Below, in pieces: positions 33,244 to 42,400 of a stretch of DNA of 64,000 nt. Source of the DNA: Trichomonas vaginalis G3. Lineage: Eukaryota > Parabasalia > Trichomonadida > Trichomonadidae. Location of the stretch: NCBI RefSeq assembly GCF_026262505.1, contig NC_067204.1:9209797-9273796 (forward strand), written 5' to 3'. The notes below the pieces were generated by a model that was not told the origin of the DNA, did no database searches, and was given only the letters and a program-made list of their open reading frames with translations. The position numbers and the translations under genes are program-made. Every line of letters starts with the position of its first letter. Within the stretch, counting starts at the first letter, position 1.

Positions 33244-33480
33244 CTATCTACCCCCTATTTTATTAAGTATTCCTTCAGCTATTCCACCAACTGCGTTACC
33301 TGCTTGTGCTCCCATCGCCGGATTACCTGCTTTTGTACCTAATACCCCACCTATGATAGTTCCTGCCGTTTTCGCTACTGGTGCCAAAAAGTTTGCAACA
33401 GGTTTAATAATATTTTTATGAACCCAACCTGCAGCTTTCTTAATTCCATCCCATAATTTTTTAAAGAATCCTGCCGCCAT
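33244..33480 (-). CDS. Maverick 1 small amphipathic, glycine-rich peptide (78 aa)
   Basis: Begins MAAGFFKKLWDGIKKAAGWV, then a hydrophobic Gly/Ala-rich stretch (GTIIGGVLGTKAGN) that could insert in a membrane. Convergent with 33004-33219, 24 bp apart. The same pair occurs in Maverick 2. Confidence 0.6.
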   Translation of the reverse strand: MAAGFFKKLWDGIKKAAGWVHKNIIKPVANFLAPVAKTAGTIIGGVLGTKAGNPAMGAQAGNAVGGIAEGILNKIGGR

Positions 33481-33546
33481 TTCTGATTTAATATTAATTA
33501 AAAAATATATTTCATCAATTATTTTTTAATTTTTATTTAATGATAA

Positions 33547-33927
33547 ATGAAACCGATTTTAAAAATAAATGAAACAAAGGAGGAAGAAATAAATGAAAGT
33601 GAAAATGTTCAACAAAAAATAAACGTTGTTAAACCAATTACTGAAATAAAAATTTTTTCATCTGTTGAAGAATTTAATGACTATTATGCTAACAATAAAA
33701 AATTATTTGAAGAATTGACAACATGTAAATTGAATAAAATGTTTAAAGTTGATGGATTCAAAATTTCAAAAATAAAAGGAGTGGTTAGTTTGAAATCTAT
33801 TCCTCAATCAAGAATCACCTCATTAATGAAAATAGATGATTTAACAAAAAGAATAGAAATTATTGAAGAGCGAATGAATCAAATAATTGATTTCATAAAT
33901 CATGACTCGTTGAGCCCGGGTCCTTAA
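33547..33927 (+). CDS. Maverick 1 small coiled-coil protein (126 aa)
   Basis: Charged N-terminus, central SVEEFNDYYANNKKLFEEL and a C-terminal coiled coil (IDDLTKRIEIIEERMNQIID). The last codons enter a GC-rich hairpin-like segment (33904-33923) absent from Maverick 2. Function unknown. Confidence 0.6.
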   Translation: MKPILKINETKEEEINESENVQQKINVVKPITEIKIFSSVEEFNDYYANNKKLFEELTTCKLNKMFKVDGFKISKIKGVVSLKSIPQSRITSLMKIDDLTKRIEIIEERMNQIIDFINHDSLSPGP

Positions 33928-34403
33928 AGCCCATCACTGAGTTCAAGGTTATATTCATCAAATATTTCATTATTAAATGCAACTTCTGCTAGTTTATTTA
34001 TTTTTTCAATACGATCATTTGAAAGTCTATCGTTTAATTTTTTCTGAAGTTTTTCATTTTCTAGTTCTGAAACTTTATTTGGATGATATTTAAACCCGTT
34101 AAATTCTTTTTCCTCAGTTTTGATCATTAATTTACAAAGAACTTTTGTGGTTGGAATTCGTTTAAACCATTTATCATTAATATTTGTTATAAATTCAATA
34201 TCTGGAATTAATTCCCAAATTTTTGCATTTTCAATTAATTTATTATCAAATGCAAAAGCAATAGGTTTAATATTAAACTTACCTTTATAATATATACTTT
34301 CTACATAATCATCGAAATAAACATCTACTTGTTTAACATTTTCAAGAATTGGTGAAAGAACATCCATTAATTGATTGACGGTTACGAATCTTGATCCACT
34401 CAT
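33924..34403 (-). CDS. Maverick 1 unknown protein next to right terminus (159 aa)
   Basis: Begins MSGSRFVTVNQLMDVLSPIL; contains a C-terminal helical K/E/N-rich region. Reads whole. I find no equivalent in Maverick 2. Function unknown. Confidence 0.6.
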   Translation of the reverse strand: MSGSRFVTVNQLMDVLSPILENVKQVDVYFDDYVESIYYKGKFNIKPIAFAFDNKLIENAKIWELIPDIEFITNINDKWFKRIPTTKVLCKLMIKTEEKEFNGFKYHPNKVSELENEKLQKKLNDRLSNDRIEKINKLAEVAFNNEIFDEYNLELSDGL

Positions 34404-34423
34404 TTTCTTACGAATTAAAAAAA

Positions 34424-35212
34424 AAATTATTCAAAAATGTAAGACATGAATTTTTAAAGTTTATTTTTCATTCATGAAAATAATTATTTCTAATTTCTTT
34501 TACTCTCTCGTACATACTAGATTTAAAGAATTCAGAACATTTCCCATAATCTCCTAAATGTTTTCTTATCCCTAACGTGTGCCAGTTATTATATGAAACT
34601 GAATAAACTTTATCTTTATCTTTACACCTTTCATCACTTCCAATATATTTATATTTCAATTTTGATTTAGCATTTTCATATTCATTAACGTTTAATAATT
34701 CACAGTCTTCCTTTTTAAATAAATGTTTTATGTATTCAGGATTTAATACTCTACGTTTATATGCTCCTAACTTAGTTCTAAAGGTTTTTCTACAAAATTT
34801 AGGAATTCCATCCTCTTTAATGTCATCAATGATTTCCATTTCATTATTTTCAATTTCTTCTTCCCGTTTATGAGGTCTTTGATTATGACTCCATTGATTC
34901 CATGAAATTAAATATTCTTTATCATTATATTTATACCTCATTAGCTTATTTTGGCTTTCATATTCATTTAATAATTCACAATCTTCATTTTTAAATTGAA
35001 GTTTAACCCATTCAGGATTTAAACAATGTTTAATTAATCGCGGAATATCTGACATCATCTATATATAGCTTCTTTTATAAAAGATAAAAAAATAAATTAT
35101 TTTAAAATTAATGTTAATTTTTTAAATGTGTTTATAAATAAATATATTTTAATGCATCGTCTATATATAGATGTAACAAAAAAAGTCACAAAACCCGCAC
35201 ACATATACTACT
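34424..35212 (-). repeat. Maverick 1 right terminal inverted repeat (789 bp)
   Basis: Inverted partner of 14969-15757, followed directly by the target duplication TTAATT. Confidence 0.93.
34468..35058 (-). CDS. Maverick 1 terminal-repeat gene (right copy)
   Basis: Protein identical to that of 15123-15713, oriented inward. Perfect identity over 196 residues supports recent homogenisation or a young insertion. Confidence 0.7.
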   Translation of the reverse strand: MMSDIPRLIKHCLNPEWVKLQFKNEDCELLNEYESQNKLMRYKYNDKEYLISWNQWSHNQRPHKREEEIENNEMEIIDDIKEDGIPKFCRKTFRTKLGAYKRRVLNPEYIKHLFKKEDCELLNVNEYENAKSKLKYKYIGSDERCKDKDKVYSVSYNNWHTLGIRKHLGDYGKCSEFFKSSMYERVKEIRNNYFHE

Positions 35213-35218
35213 TTAATT

Positions 35219-35606
35219 TTTTCAAGGATACATTAGCATATTACCTTTTAAGTATCTTTTAAATTCATTAGAAAAAATAAATAATATGTTAAACCTGCGA
35301 AAAATAATGATCTCACAGATTTTGGAAAAGATTTAGGAATTTTTATTAAGTTCATAGATATGGAATGAGACAATAACAATAGCAAAGTCGAAAACTATAG
35401 GATTATCCTCTGTGTAGAAGAATAATCTTTTCTGATTTGATCAACATCTCTTCGGCCTGACATATCAATTTGTTTTTTACCCAAATTCGGAATTTGAAAA
35501 GAATTATGCATAAGCCAAAGATGAATTTTGATGGAGAAAGGCAAAAAAAATTTCCATGTCAAAATCATAAAATTTGAAGACAGTCAATGTAAAATTCTCT
35601 GTTTAT
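35219..35606. other. Spacer between Maverick 1 and Pmp-like copy B
   Basis: AT-rich. From about 35530 it resembles the sequence upstream of Pmp-like copy A (HVKIIKFEDSQCKILC in a different frame). No start codon opens the Pmp frame here. Confidence 0.45.
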
Positions 35607-36464
35607 ATGTATCTTTCAAATAAAGTTGGCAGTGGCGGTGCTATTTACATAAATGAGATCATAGAGAAAACTGATATATCCAAATCTATATTTCTACATT
35701 GCTATGCTAGAACTGGCGGTGCTATTTATACCGATAAAATTAATAATTTATACTTAAATAATATTTGTGGTTCTCAATGTAGTAATGATGGTGGTTCTAA
35801 CTACGGATATTTTGCTATTTTTAGTGCGACAAAGGATTTATATGCAAATTTAATTACCGCTTGCTATAATTCTGGTGGAAGTTCTAATTGTAGGTTTATA
35901 TCCAATTATGTTGAGCTTTCGGAATCAAATTATTCAAATAATTTTGGAGTGCAAGAAATGTCGTTTCTTATTAGCCGCACCGCTAATTCTGTATCTAAAA
36001 ATATCAAAATTTGTAATAATATTGGATCCAGAATTGGAATTAATTTTCATTACTGCACAAGCACTAACTCTTCTTATATTGTTTTTACTAATTTAAGTTT
36101 GACTTTTGTAGATAATAGTTTTGGCCATATTACGGCTCATCACACACCACAATGTAATATAAATAATTATTATGTCGATATTCCTGAATCAAATTTGTCG
36201 GTGTTGAATGCGATTGACTCAAAAATGGCTATATTCAATAGTTATATCAATTGTCCACAAGATAAATTAACAGATTCAAATGGAAATATCAATTTTGACT
36301 CCAGTAACCAGCTTGTCGATAGTGTTCCACAATATATATTAAAAGTTCCTGAGTTGAGTGAATGTGGAAAGATGTTGATTAAAACATTAAAGACTGATAT
36401 CATTTGCCAGTCATGTTTGAATCAATTCAGAATGATAATGGCTAGTGTTTTCATTCTTATGTAA
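35607..36464 (+). CDS. Pmp-like GGAIY-repeat protein (short, copy B)
   Basis: Similar to copy A (11807-12664) along its whole length, with motifs SGGAIYINE and TGGAIYTDK, an Asn/Ser-rich beta-helix-like body and the same abrupt hydrophobic end (MASVFILM). The first in-frame ATG is 35607; the frame is open only from 35571, after a TAA. The shared absence of an upstream ATG and of a membrane anchor suggests that both copies descend from one truncated ancestor. They may be decayed family members, or very short surface or secreted forms. It lies 133 bp upstream of the glycosyltransferase-like gene. Confidence 0.62.
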   Translation: MYLSNKVGSGGAIYINEIIEKTDISKSIFLHCYARTGGAIYTDKINNLYLNNICGSQCSNDGGSNYGYFAIFSATKDLYANLITACYNSGGSSNCRFISNYVELSESNYSNNFGVQEMSFLISRTANSVSKNIKICNNIGSRIGINFHYCTSTNSSYIVFTNLSLTFVDNSFGHITAHHTPQCNINNYYVDIPESNLSVLNAIDSKMAIFNSYINCPQDKLTDSNGNINFDSSNQLVDSVPQYILKVPELSECGKMLIKTLKTDIICQSCLNQFRMIMASVFILM

Positions 36465-36574
36465 TTATCTGAAATCTTTTTTTATTTATAATCCAAAATT
36501 ATGAGTTTGAGAGAGATGTATTTGAATTAAATATAGATTATGACGAAATAATTGAGTTTTCGCTGAGTGAGTAA

Positions 36575-36579
36575 TCATT
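36575..36579 (+). promoter_or_regulatory. Initiator-like TCATT of the glycosyltransferase-like gene
   Basis: Matches the T. vaginalis initiator TCAYW; its A lies 20 bp before the ATG at 36597. Confidence 0.5.
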
Positions 36580-36596
36580 TTTGTTTTGTTTTTCTG

Positions 36597-38417
36597 ATGT
36601 TGATTCCTTCGCAAAAAAAGTACACGAATCTATTCATTATTGCGAGGATTTTTGTACTTTCTTTGTCAATCTCATATCTATTATATAAGAATAAGGCTCT
36701 AAATCAGCAAAATTTCACAAAAATTTATGGAAAAACAGAAAGTGTAATCGTAAATGACCATGAAAAATGCTTAGATCAGATCGACATAGATGCCAAAATA
36801 CCAAAAAAGAGGGTTTGCTATGATAGACTTCAACATACAAGTTATTTGTCATGTGATTTTAACGTTGAGCCAGGAGATACTACACTTTATACTTTAGTTG
36901 TTGGTTCTTCTGTCCCAGCTGCCAGAATTTTTATTGAAATGCTTAAAGATCATAATATAAAGTATCGAGAAATTGCATCACGAGGCCAATTTGATGTTGA
37001 AAGCGAGTACACATCATACTTTCTAGATTTATTCAGAATTAACTACATTTTTGACTTCACACGTCCAAATAATTATTCCGTACTTACAAAATGTGCAAAG
37101 CAAGGCTTAACACGATTGATTCATTTAGTATCTAAACCAGTTGACAATTCTACAGTTGATCAATTAATAATTCCTAAAGTTTTCGGTCCATATTATTATC
37201 ATCGAAATCCTCCACCAGTTTACAAGAAAGTTCTCAATATTTTAGAGGGTAAGAAAGATAATACAGATGAAGGTGATGACTCGATGTATTGTTCTGCATC
37301 ACAAGTCGCAGATTATTTGTTTAATACATATTATCAAGGGAATTATCGAGAATCCGGTGTGGTACGATACAGATTTCCACAATTTTCGGCCAAGGAAATC
37401 ATTGAAATGGCTTCAGGAAAAGCAGAAAAAGTTCATGAGTTTATTAAACGAGATTTTTATTATATAAAGCAGCTTAACAAGCATCCCGATGTTCCATATG
37501 CATCTCTCGCAATCATCGTCACAGACCATAAGAATATTCTCGATAGAGTTAACAAAATTACGAAATTATACGAAAAAGTTTTGCCATTATATCGTGATTT
37601 GTCACTTGAAATCATATACATATATGTCAAAACTAACCCTGGATCAGACTCCTTTGAATCACAAGTGAAATTTGGACCAATAATGAGGAAAATTGTAAAA
37701 ATTTATACACTCCAATATGATCAGTACATTAAAATGATTCCTATTATGAATATTACCTCGGTTCCAGACTATTTCCTGAGGAATTTCGGCTACAGAATCT
37801 CAAAAGGAGAATATATTTTCACAGGAAGCGGAGATTTCCTTCCTTCACCTTATTTCTTTGATGCTGTATCTAGGAAGTTCCTTGTTTCATCACAATTACT
37901 GCTTTCCACGCGTGTTGACTACAATGATACTTCAGAAGACGATTATATCGTCTCGAATTACGGAAAATTCCAACCACTAGAGAAAATAGATATTCTTGGA
38001 GGCGATTGGAATGATGCGTGGAGCTTTTCTACTTGGATGCTGAAAAATTGGGGAGATCTTCAAGGTTCTCATCGTTTTGTTGTTGAAAAACTGAAAGGTT
38101 TCGTCAATGATAAGTACTCTTTCCACGTTGACAGCATTTTTGCCATAGATCAAGCTTCATTTAAGATTGTTCCTCAAGTTTACACGATGCCGCCTGGATA
38201 TCACGCTCACCATCAACTTGTTTCACAATGGATAAATGTATTTCCTTTGTATGAATCAATGAAATACTTAGATGCATTTTGTCAAGGAAAATCTACTTTG
38301 TATTTCAAAGAATTGCAGCGCCCGAACTGGGGATATGAATATGAATCTGAAAGAGGTAGTGTTAAGCTTAAACTTCAAAATAACCATGAAATTTCTGTTG
38401 AATCATCAATAATTTAA
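36597..38417 (+). CDS. Type II membrane, glycosyltransferase-like protein
   Basis: About 606 residues from ATG 36597, chosen because the frame upstream has no ATG and an initiator-like TCATT lies at the right distance. An N-terminal signal anchor (NLFIIARIFVLSLSISYLLY) fits a Golgi or ER type II topology. A Rossmann-like segment follows (TLYTLVVGSSVPAARIFIEM), like nucleotide-sugar epimerases. The C-terminal half (from about residue 290) has a GT-A-like pattern (ASLAIIVTDHKNILDRVNKI, FTGSGDFLPSPYFFDAVSR, ILGGDWNDAW) and a final segment near PPGYHAHHQLVSQWIN. Glycan processing is therefore plausible, but no conserved family signature settles it. The frame is intact and the stop is followed by AAAAAT, consistent with a TAAA-type polyadenylation signal. 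Confidence 0.62.
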   Translation: MLIPSQKKYTNLFIIARIFVLSLSISYLLYKNKALNQQNFTKIYGKTESVIVNDHEKCLDQIDIDAKIPKKRVCYDRLQHTSYLSCDFNVEPGDTTLYTLVVGSSVPAARIFIEMLKDHNIKYREIASRGQFDVESEYTSYFLDLFRINYIFDFTRPNNYSVLTKCAKQGLTRLIHLVSKPVDNSTVDQLIIPKVFGPYYYHRNPPPVYKKVLNILEGKKDNTDEGDDSMYCSASQVADYLFNTYYQGNYRESGVVRYRFPQFSAKEIIEMASGKAEKVHEFIKRDFYYIKQLNKHPDVPYASLAIIVTDHKNILDRVNKITKLYEKVLPLYRDLSLEIIYIYVKTNPGSDSFESQVKFGPIMRKIVKIYTLQYDQYIKMIPIMNITSVPDYFLRNFGYRISKGEYIFTGSGDFLPSPYFFDAVSRKFLVSSQLLLSTRVDYNDTSEDDYIVSNYGKFQPLEKIDILGGDWNDAWSFSTWMLKNWGDLQGSHRFVVEKLKGFVNDKYSFHVDSIFAIDQASFKIVPQVYTMPPGYHAHHQLVSQWINVFPLYESMKYLDAFCQGKSTLYFKELQRPNWGYEYESERGSVKLKLQNNHEISVESSII

Positions 38418-39191
38418 AAAATATTATGTTTTTTTGTTTATTATGTAAAGAAATTCTTTATCTTGAATGTAACAAGTCATTTAAAATTGATCAAATCTTC
38501 CAGATGCAGTATATCTCTGTACAATTTCTGAAATCTTTTGATGAAAATGTCTATTTTAAGACAATTCCAAGATGAATATTCTTTCTTATCCAAATATAAA
38601 TGGTTCATGTTATTTTCATTGTACAACAACATAAATACATCTCTCAAGATCATTTTGTAGCACAATATCATGAAATTCACTCCATCTTATTTCTGATATA
38701 ATTAAAATATTACCAAACTTAATATTTGTAATGGTACATTCATTAATGGAAAAGATATGATGGAAAAACTCCTTTTCATTGGGCAGTTCTCTGAATACTG
38801 GAGCTGCTCGAATCTAGATATGAGAAATGGTTTCCTGTGTTAATTCAATAGAAAAATTATTAGATTCGGAAAAATTTAAAAGATATTCTTAAAAGCCAAT
38901 AAAAAGTTCAACAAAAGGAAATACTGAGAAATGTGTTGTATCAGCTTTTACAAAAAAAGTATGAAATGCTTGATGGAAAAAAGATGGAAATTATTCAAAC
39001 GGCAAACCCAAATTTTAGCTAAAAGTGACAGGGAAAAAAAACGTTTAGTATTAAAAAAAAGACCGATGAGAGCTTCGTTCGAAATATAGAGGGAACTGAG
39101 AATGCGCAACCATTCTCAGGGAATATTGGATGCTATTTCCGTTCCCTCTGTATGGAAAATTGAGGTTTTCAAAGGGAGTTAAAATAATATC

Positions 39192-39423
39192 AAATTTATA
39201 CTAATTTACTTCAAAATACAAAAGTATTTGACAGCTAAAATTAGTTACTTTAGCAAGCCTATCAATACCCTTTTACGATTATTGCTACTTTTTCGAAATA
39301 AAAGTAAAAAAAATTTATACTAATTTACTTCAAAATACAAAAGTATTTGACAGCTAAAATTAGTTACTTTAGCAAGCCTATCAATACCCTTTTACGATTA
39401 TTGCTACTTTTTCGAAATAAAAT
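39192..39423. repeat. 119-bp tandem duplication
   Basis: Units begin at 39192 and 39311 (AAATTTATACTAATTTACTT) and are almost identical through TTTTTCGAAATAAA. Confidence 0.88.
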
Positions 39424-39520
39424 AAATTTATTATCAAAAACCTTTTTTTTAGTAAAAATAAACGAAATTTTTTACCTTATGAACTTTTGATGGAAATATG
39501 CAAATTTAAAATAATAAAGA

Positions 39521-39649
39521 AAGCCGCGAGCGAAGCGATCGGCTTAGTTCGAAGATTTTGATTCAAATCTTTGCTGATCTGTAATTCGCGGAAGCCGCGA
39601 GCGAATCGAGCGGCTTAGGTCTAAGATTTTGATTCAAATCTTTGCTTAT
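39521..39649. repeat. 71-bp tandem repeat with GC-rich hairpins
   Basis: Units start at 39521 and 39592. Each opens with an AAGCCGC...GCGGCTTA-type hairpin and continues AAGATTTTGATTCAAATCTT, itself a palindrome-like segment. Both hairpin loops contain GAGCGAA but differ elsewhere while closing stems remain paired. Confidence 0.75.
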
Positions 39650-39926
39650 ATTCCTTAAATTCTTTATGAAACTCGCAACAGTTCCATAAAAAATTTTAAA
39701 TTCTAAACTGTCGAAATTACCGAGCGGTAATCACACCCTTCATGGGCGTGTCACTTTTTACAGGCGTGTCATTTTTAGCTAAAATTACCCCTACTCTTAT
39801 TCAAACTTCAAAAATCTTACATTTGTTTCTACGATTTGGAGATTGAAATTGGCTTCAAGAAGTGAAAATTTTTTTGACTAAGCAAACTTTTGATTGTCGC
39901 AAACTTTTCACAAAAAAAATTTTTAG

Positions 39927-39931
39927 TCATT
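39927..39931 (+). promoter_or_regulatory. Initiator-like TCATT of the E2 gene
   Basis: TCATTA with its A 14 bp before the ATG at 39943, the usual T. vaginalis spacing. Confidence 0.6.
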
Positions 39932-39942
39932 AATTTTTAAAG

Positions 39943-40482
39943 ATGTCAGAAAGACCTAAGGTTGATGCACGTACAAAGCGTATGGCTACAAACGTTTTAC
40001 AGAAGATGTATCGCGACTACCAGAAGGAACCATCATTATATTTCTCTTGCGGCCTCGTAGATAATAATGTTTTCCATTGGAGAGTTACAATCATCGGCCA
40101 GTCAGGCACACGTTTTTCAGACTGCATTCTCCCAGCTGAACTCATCTTCCCAGAAGACTTTCCAATGAGACCACCGATGATGAAGTTCTTATGTCCAATG
40201 TTCCACCCGAATATTGGCGAAGATGGCAAAGTTTGCATCTCCATTCTTCACGAGCAGAAGGATGACCCAACAAATGAACAAGAACAGCTCAATGAAAAGT
40301 GGCTTCCAGTTCATACAATCGAAACAATTGTTATTTCAGTTATCTGCATGTTGGGAGATCCAAATCCACAGTCTCCATTAAATGTTAAGGCTAACAGAGT
40401 ATTTATCCAAAATAAGGACGAATTCTGGAAGACTTTCCGCGATTACTGCAACCGCGGACGTGAGTACGCTGGAGTACATTAA
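39943..40482 (+). CDS. Ubiquitin-conjugating enzyme E2, Ubc7/UBE2G-like
   Basis: The protein has 179 residues, normal for a core E2 with a loop insertion. It carries the UBC fold signature: PEDFPMRPPMMKFLCPMFHPNI, then GKVCISILHEQKDDP with the catalytic cysteine at about residue 97. The HPN motif lies nine residues upstream. An acidic insertion just after the cysteine (HEQKDDPTNEQEQLNEKWLP) is characteristic of the Ubc7/UBE2G/Cdc34 branch. Ubc7-type enzymes transfer ubiquitin in ER-associated degradation; that role is inferred from the family. The start is supported by the upstream initiator-like site. The stop lies in CATTAAAAA, consistent with a TAAA polyadenylation signal. Confidence 0.95.
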   Translation: MSERPKVDARTKRMATNVLQKMYRDYQKEPSLYFSCGLVDNNVFHWRVTIIGQSGTRFSDCILPAELIFPEDFPMRPPMMKFLCPMFHPNIGEDGKVCISILHEQKDDPTNEQEQLNEKWLPVHTIETIVISVICMLGDPNPQSPLNVKANRVFIQNKDEFWKTFRDYCNRGREYAGVH

Positions 40483-40834
40483 AAATTATACTACATGATT
40501 ATAAAAAACTCCGTAATTCTTTATTAAATATATATTTTACATTTATTGCCTTGTCTTACAATCTCTCCTATAAAATACAATTAACAATAATATTTGCAAT
40601 AAGTTCTGTGATGTAAACTTTAAAAAAATTTACAAAATTCCAAATAAAATTTTGATATTTTTCCAATTTTCTCATTGTCCATAGCTCATGGCTAATAAAC
40701 TCGGGAACTAGAATATTCTATCACAATAGTTTCCTTTACTTATCAGTCCAAATTTAAAAATATATTTTGAAGAAAAAATAAATATATATTATATACAAGT
40801 TTAATATATTTTATACAATATGTAATTAAATAAA
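40483..40834. other. Intergenic spacer between convergent genes
   Basis: AT-rich 3'-3' spacer. I see no gene or repeat in it. Confidence 0.5.
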
Positions 40835-41590
40835 TCACAACAATGTCTTCTCTGCCTCTGATATTCGTAAAACTAAAATTGAAATAGCTCTTTCGAGCTC
40901 AGTTATCCTATCGGATAACTCCCAAACAAAAGCATTCATCTTTTGAAGGCACTGTAGCGCTTTCGATGAATCTTTTAATGTTGTAAATTGCAAATCAAAC
41001 CTCATTCCTGAAGCAGGTTGAGCAAATTGTGGCGCTTGTATAAGCGAAGATGATGACGACATCTTTCCTGACTGTTTATTAATTTTATCTAAGTCTGTCA
41101 TCGAACCATGAGACTCACTCTTAGAAAGTTCTCGTTTTTCTTCGGCTGCGGCCGCTGCAGCCTTCCTTGACGATCTAAGATATTCCAACTTTGTTTGTGG
41201 TTCAGCCTGTAAAGTTGGTTGTTCATTTTGAGTTTGTGCCTTTTGTGCGGCCTTTTCCACCCTCCTTTCGGCTCGTTGCTTTGCTCTCTTTTCTCGATCT
41301 TCGTTTGCCTTCTGGTATTTGATCTTCATTTGGTCGGAATTTAAAAATTCAAGTAGCAAACTGCATAAAATTGGCTTCCTGAGAGAGCTTGCTGGTTTAT
41401 CAGATAACTTCAGTAGGCGAACTATAATTACAAGCTTGCGTACTGAAAGATTATCTGAAATAATATCATCAGTTAGCTGTTGTTGCTGATAAACTTTACC
41501 AAAAATCCGAGCTAGCTGATCTTTGATTTGTTCAAGTGACATTGAACTAGAAAACGTGTATTTTTGGGTACCCCCATCACTACCAATCAT
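40835..41590 (-). CDS. Charged coiled-coil protein of unknown function, possibly with an upstream exon
   Basis: From the first ATG (41590) the protein has 251 residues. A helical region (residues 15-85, SLEQIKDQLARIFGKVYQQQ) is followed by a K/R/E/A-rich stretch with polyalanine (KAAAAAAEEK), a Ser-rich linker, and a C-terminal coiled coil (AFVWELSDRITELERAISIL). The open frame continues about 40 codons upstream of this ATG with protein-like sequence (EKDREISLQSTEGGDANKDD, PPPRAEPS). It then reaches CGTAACTCCAG, close to the T. vaginalis 3' splice consensus, with an in-frame TAA inside it. A short 5' exon is therefore possible, but no GTAYGT donor was found in the near upstream sequence. Function unknown. 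Confidence 0.75.
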   Translation of the reverse strand: MIGSDGGTQKYTFSSSMSLEQIKDQLARIFGKVYQQQQLTDDIISDNLSVRKLVIIVRLLKLSDKPASSLRKPILCSLLLEFLNSDQMKIKYQKANEDREKRAKQRAERRVEKAAQKAQTQNEQPTLQAEPQTKLEYLRSSRKAAAAAAEEKRELSKSESHGSMTDLDKINKQSGKMSSSSSLIQAPQFAQPASGMRFDLQFTTLKDSSKALQCLQKMNAFVWELSDRITELERAISILVLRISEAEKTLL

Positions 41591-41719
41591 CTTAGAAGGT
41601 TCTGCGCGCGGAGGAGGGGCTCTTTTCTTGTCGTCTTTGTTTGCATCACCTCCTTCTGTTGATTGTAATGATATTTCTCTGTCTTTTTCTGTGTTATCTG
41701 GATTAATTTTCTGGAGTTA

Positions 41720-42046
41720 CGATTTTTGTAAAAGAAAAAAAGGTTAGAAAACAAATTGAATAAAAAATAATAAAATTCAAGAGTAAGGGTTTCGTTTTGC
41801 TAAAATTGTCACTTTTATAGCATATTTGTTTTTGGATGTTTTGCGAAACCAAAAAAAAACTATGATATACAATGTGTGTGTAAAGAAAATACTTTATTTA
41901 CTAGTTAAAAAATCATTTGGTATTGATCAAGTTATTTTTTCTGGATAAGATATTATATGGATAATTGGATAGAAAATACAATTATATAATCTTGTACCTG
42001 GTTTAATTAAGCTAATTGTCATCAGAAACTTGTAATTTTTATGAAT
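41720..42046. other. Upstream region and spacer left of Maverick 2
   Basis: Contains AAGGGTTTCGTTTTGC (41785-41800), whose reverse complement recurs at 57892-57907 on the far side of Maverick 2, and the target duplication ATGAAT at 42041-42046. Confidence 0.5.
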
Positions 42047-42400
42047 AGTAGTAGGGTATGATGGGTTATGTGACTTTTTTTGTAAACGTAAGAATTCATA
42101 CAATATTGAACGATTTTGTATCATTATTTTTAACATTAATTTTAAAATAATTTATTTTTTTTATTCTTACATAAATGACCCAACAAGTAAAACCAGATAA
42201 AATAGATTATCGAATTTTAGAGGATGGTGTTCCTGTTTATATTCAAAGATTTAAAGGGAAGCAATATTATAGAATTCTTAATCCTGAATACATAAAACAT
42301 TTATTTAAAAAGGAAGACTGTGAATTATTAAACGTTAATGAATATGAAACCAATAAATCAAAATTGAAATATAAATATATTGGAAGTGATGAAAGATGCA
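42047..42400 (+). repeat. Maverick 2 left terminal inverted repeat (354 bp)
   Basis: Matches 55591-55944 in reverse, including the 5' part of the terminal gene. Confidence 0.92.

Larger units (their letters stand above)
14969..35212. mobile_element. Maverick/Polinton 1 (about 20.2 kb), broken
   Basis: The element has 789-bp terminal inverted repeats beginning AGTAGTATATGTG and a perfect 6-bp target duplication TTAATT (14963-14968 and 35213-35218). It carries the Polinton gene set: protein-primed PolB, rve integrase, primase-helicase, packaging ATPase and a probable capsid protein, plus a fibre-like protein and several unknowns. Identical termini argue for a recent insertion. Gene remnants show about ten breaks, so it is a fossil copy. 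It lies at the 5' end of the ankyrin pseudogene. Confidence 0.95.
38418..39942. other. Repeat-bearing intergenic region
   Basis: No supported gene. It holds a tandem duplication (39192-39423), a second tandem pair with GC-rich hairpins (39521-39649) and, near 39730-39770, two GGCGTGTCA motifs. The rest is AT-rich and featureless. Confidence 0.6.

Noticed and set aside
38477-38680. 67-codon minus-strand ORF
   Set aside because: Short, no initiator-like site and no recognisable feature; probably chance in AT-rich spacer.
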